DNA of 64,000 nt from NCBI GenBank assembly GCA_027886175.1, contig JAJNNQ010000029.1:3714501-3778500 (forward strand), given 5' to 3'. This DNA is from Phylloscopus collybita (taxonomy: Eukaryota; Chordata; Aves; Passeriformes; Phylloscopidae). The position numbers were made by a program, and so were the translations under genes. The notes beneath the pieces are model-generated. The model did no database searches and was not told the DNA's origin. It saw only the letters and a list, made by a program, of their open reading frames with translations. Of this stretch, positions 61,444-64,000 are shown piece by piece; the first letter of the stretch is position 1, and each line of letters begins with the position of its first letter.

Positions 61444-61477
61444 TTTACAAACAATATAGGACATTATTGTTTGTAAA
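61444..61477. repeat. 13-bp perfect inverted repeat, 8-nt loop
   Basis: The arm tttacaaacaata at 61444-61456 pairs exactly with tattgtttgtaaa at 61465-61477. The loop is taggacat. Confidence 0.92.
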
Positions 61478-62283
61478 CAATATTATTGACATTAATTTGC
61501 TAGAATTCAGTATTTCATATTTCTTGGTCTCTTATTATAAGTGTTTTTCTGTCAATGCTACAGTATCATGTGCTAGACATAACATATATTCTCTGGGAAA
61601 GTTGTGATTTCTTTTTGCAAATCTAGTCTCTGCCATTTTAATTTTCTTAAATTTCCAAAGTTTCTGTATTTTCCTTATATTTCAGATTCCACTGTCTTTA
61701 ATAATTTCCGACCATGTAGTTTTAGTGAGAAGATCTAGGAAGTGGTTTGTATAATAAGATCCAAAGGAGCAACATATTCCTTCAGTTGTAGATCTGTAAA
61801 ACAAAAATTTTCCAGCTGAGCACTTGAAGACAGCAAGATTTATAAATTGTGTTAAGAGGAAAGAGAGGTTAAAAAAGCAGCAGCAGCCTTAAAAGCAGCT
61901 AGGTTGTCTCTTCTGAGGCTCCAGGAAACTGACATGGGAGCTATGAATCTCTAGTCTTCCTTCACTGACCCTGGGAAAGACAGAAAAGTGTCTGCTTGGA
62001 AGGATATGGTGATGGAGCCAACACAACTTGGTTCAATTCACAATTGTGTTGATATCCCTCTCATGGTGCTTTGAGCACTTAAATCTCAAAATTTTATCTG
62101 GCTTCTTAACATTCTGCACGCAATATGGAATGGTATGTCAACAGTCATTCTAGTAAAAATTTTTCAGCAGTTAGGTATGCCTTATATTTAATCTTCTGTA
62201 GTTAATTAATGTCCTTTTTTAGCTTAACAGTTTAGAATTTATGATTTTTCTGAAATATGAACTGTGTTTATTTTTCCTCTCAG

Positions 62284-62448
62284 CACTTCAGCCAGTCATG
62301 TGAATGCTGTGTCCATTTTCTGTGTGCCTCTCGTCACTTTGCCTGATCTAAGTCCATTGCTGGAAACTCTCCTTCTTTACCATGGAGGTTCATCAGAAGA
62401 AATTCTCAGTTCAGAGTTTCTAGAGGCTGTGAATGAGTCTTTTTTAAA
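62284..62448 (+). CDS. FANCC: FANCC coding exon 7 (last exon in the window)
   Basis: The first base C completes a Ser codon opened by AG in exon 6. The exon then encodes TSASHVNAVSIFCVPLVTL, PLLETLLLYHG and EFLEAVNESFL, ending with AA of a Lys codon. Human has CVPLITL, PLVEALLICHG and EFFEAVNEAIL at the same spacing. The 165-nt length equals human c.522-686. The acceptor is a pyrimidine-rich tttttcctctcag at 62283 and the donor is gtaagt at 62449. No match to the next human exon (KISLPMSAV...) was found before 64000, so the gene continues beyond the window. Confidence 0.96.
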
Positions 62449-64000
62449 GTAAGTAGCAGGGTTTGTATTATTGTTTCGCCTTTTCGTAGACTGTTTCCTA
62501 GATCAATTCAATTCGATGTATTTTTTTCTAGGTTTGTATGCTGAATGCACTGTACCTTTCTAGTAAAGCATTTCCCTTGCAGTTGAATAGCAGAGCTGAG
62601 ACTGTTGGCCAAAGCAGAATTTTACATTGCTGATGCACAAAACGTGGCATAACAGCTTTAAATATTGACTGGGACTTTGTCTCACCTATTCCTTAAAAAG
62701 GAGGTTTAAGCCTTTGATAGATTTTAGGAATTTTGTGGAAATTGTGACAATTTTTTATAGAAATGTCATTTATGTGTCATATAAGTGTATTACCATTCCT
62801 AACCTGACATTTTGGGAGCCATTTTAATTTTTCTGTGTGTAAGATAGATTCTTATGTTTGATGTTTTCATAATTCTTTTGGGTTTTGTTGGGGTTTTTTT
62901 TTGTGAAATTTGTTCTCCAGATTTTAAATTCTCCTGGTTTTCAGCAGATTAGTTTTAATGAGTCTGAGAGAGGAGAAATTGTGAAATTGCAAGCGTTGCT
63001 TGTTTTGCTACCACTAAGCCCACTGTTCTGATAAAATCAGTCTAGGGATGAAAACCAGCTGAGTAAAGCTGAACATCAGCAAAGTTGGCTATGCCAGGAA
63101 AGGGAAGATGTCAGGAAAAGCACAGCCTATTCTGCTTGAGAATTGTTTTATTCAAGTTATAGCTGAGGCATTGTGTTATAAACAATTTTTTTATATATAC
63201 TAAAAAATGTCTCTTGTGAACACTTTGTCAACTACCCGTTTCTCTCATTTTTAATCAGTTTTAATTGCTTCCTCTGTACTCATCATAATTTCCAAGATGT
63301 TCCAATGAAGATTTTTGTGGTGATCCGTTGAGGGCTCCAGACAAAAGTAGATAATTAATGGAAAAGTAAAGTAATTAATCCACGCATGTGGATGAAGCTG
63401 AGGAAAAGGAATGAAAAACTAATGTCAGTGTGGAGGTTTGTAGGGAAAGATGTACCCAAAAAGACAGAGCTATCTTTCACTCTTCCACTTGTCTATCTTT
63501 TCTGGATTCTGACTGTTTATGTTCCACAAGTTTGAAAGACTTTGAGAGCAAGTTCACAGGTTCTATACAGATGGTTTCTGCTCATGTCAGGAAGCTGATG
63601 GGCAGTCCATCATGACAGACTTCTCACGCTTCATGTTGTGAGTAAGGCCATTCTTTGGATGGTCGTAAGAGGTTCTTCTGACTGAAATAAATGTCTCTTT
63701 TCTTAACTGTTGAGCTACTTACTTACCACAGTGAACAGAAATATCAGATTTCACATGGCTCAGACTAAGTGACTCTTGGAGGGTCCTCAATGAAAGTGTA
63801 TGGTATCCCTGAGAGCAGATACAGGCTCACACCTTTGCATGATCTATTCCTGGACTGTCACTGAACTCATGTGGTCTTAATGTGCTCTGATAACTGACTT
63901 CTATTTTCCCTCACTCTGTTCTGTTCTGAACATGTCTTCTTTCTGAACATGGGTGAAGCCTGCCCCAGAAAATAGGGCATTTGTAAGGCACCAAGGAACT
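62449..64000 (+). other. FANCC: FANCC intron 7 (incomplete)
   Basis: At least 1,552 bp of intron running off the right edge. Short reading frames such as the one at 63430-63615 have no similarity to FANCC and are taken as chance. Confidence 0.8.

Larger units (their letters stand above)
59603..62283 (+). other. FANCC: FANCC intron 6
   Basis: 2,681 bp. It contains a tiny CR1 end (59790-59840), an AT-only-like stretch at 60080-60315 and a 13-bp hairpin at 61444-61477. No other gene or repeat was recognised. Confidence 0.85.

Noticed and set aside
63430..63615. Candidate for the next FANCC exon
   Set aside because: Its translation has no similarity to the human protein after residue 229; it is treated as intron 7.
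1..64000. CRISPR arrays, operons, phage or bacterial mobile elements
   Set aside because: None are present. Repeats are vertebrate LINE, SINE, LTR and simple sequence, and the gene has spliceosomal introns.

Overview
This is nuclear DNA from a bird, most likely a passerine. It has at least ten CR1 LINE fragments, a solo retroviral LTR, a tRNA-Ile-derived SINE with a CR1-type tail (the kind known from songbirds), long AT-rich introns and one vertebrate gene split into small exons. I see no bacterial, plasmid or organelle features. The only protein-coding gene I can support is the 5' part of FANCC (Fanconi anaemia complementation group C) on the + strand. FANCC is Z-linked in chicken, so this window is probably on a Z chromosome; that is inference from synteny.

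Layout. Positions 1-1800 are a decayed minus-strand CR1 ORF2 running off the left edge, followed by a solo LTR (1945-2631). From 2.6 to 14.3 kb the DNA is ordinary intergenic sequence with one CR1 copy and two perfect short-loop inverted repeats. A strong CpG island at about 14.3-14.84 kb is the best candidate for the FANCC promoter and non-coding first exon. A putative 14 kb first intron follows, holding a second CpG-rich patch (15.9-16.13 kb), three CR1 pieces, a CCCCCT/CCCCT tract and the SINE.

The six coding exons match human exons 2-7: 28885-29049, 30626-30710, 36363-36457, 58627-58746, 59538-59602 and 62284-62448. Their lengths are 165, 85, 95, 120, 65 and 165 nt. Every phase agrees with the human gene as I remember it, and every length agrees except exon 5, which has 9 nt more. 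Together they encode residues 1-231 plus two bases of the next codon. The rest of the gene, about 60% of the protein, lies beyond the right edge. Intron 4 is the largest internal intron (22.2 kb) and carries a CpG-rich patch at 40.96-41.17 kb, several CR1 pieces, a CR1 copy with a 21-bp hairpin, and an LTR-like block near 54.1-54.4 kb.

No new multi-gene system is visible. The items most worth a second look are the tandem (NAGNAG) acceptor of exon 3, the intragenic CpG patch, the set of perfect hairpins and the lengthened exon 5. Family calls rest on remembered consensus features, not database searches.
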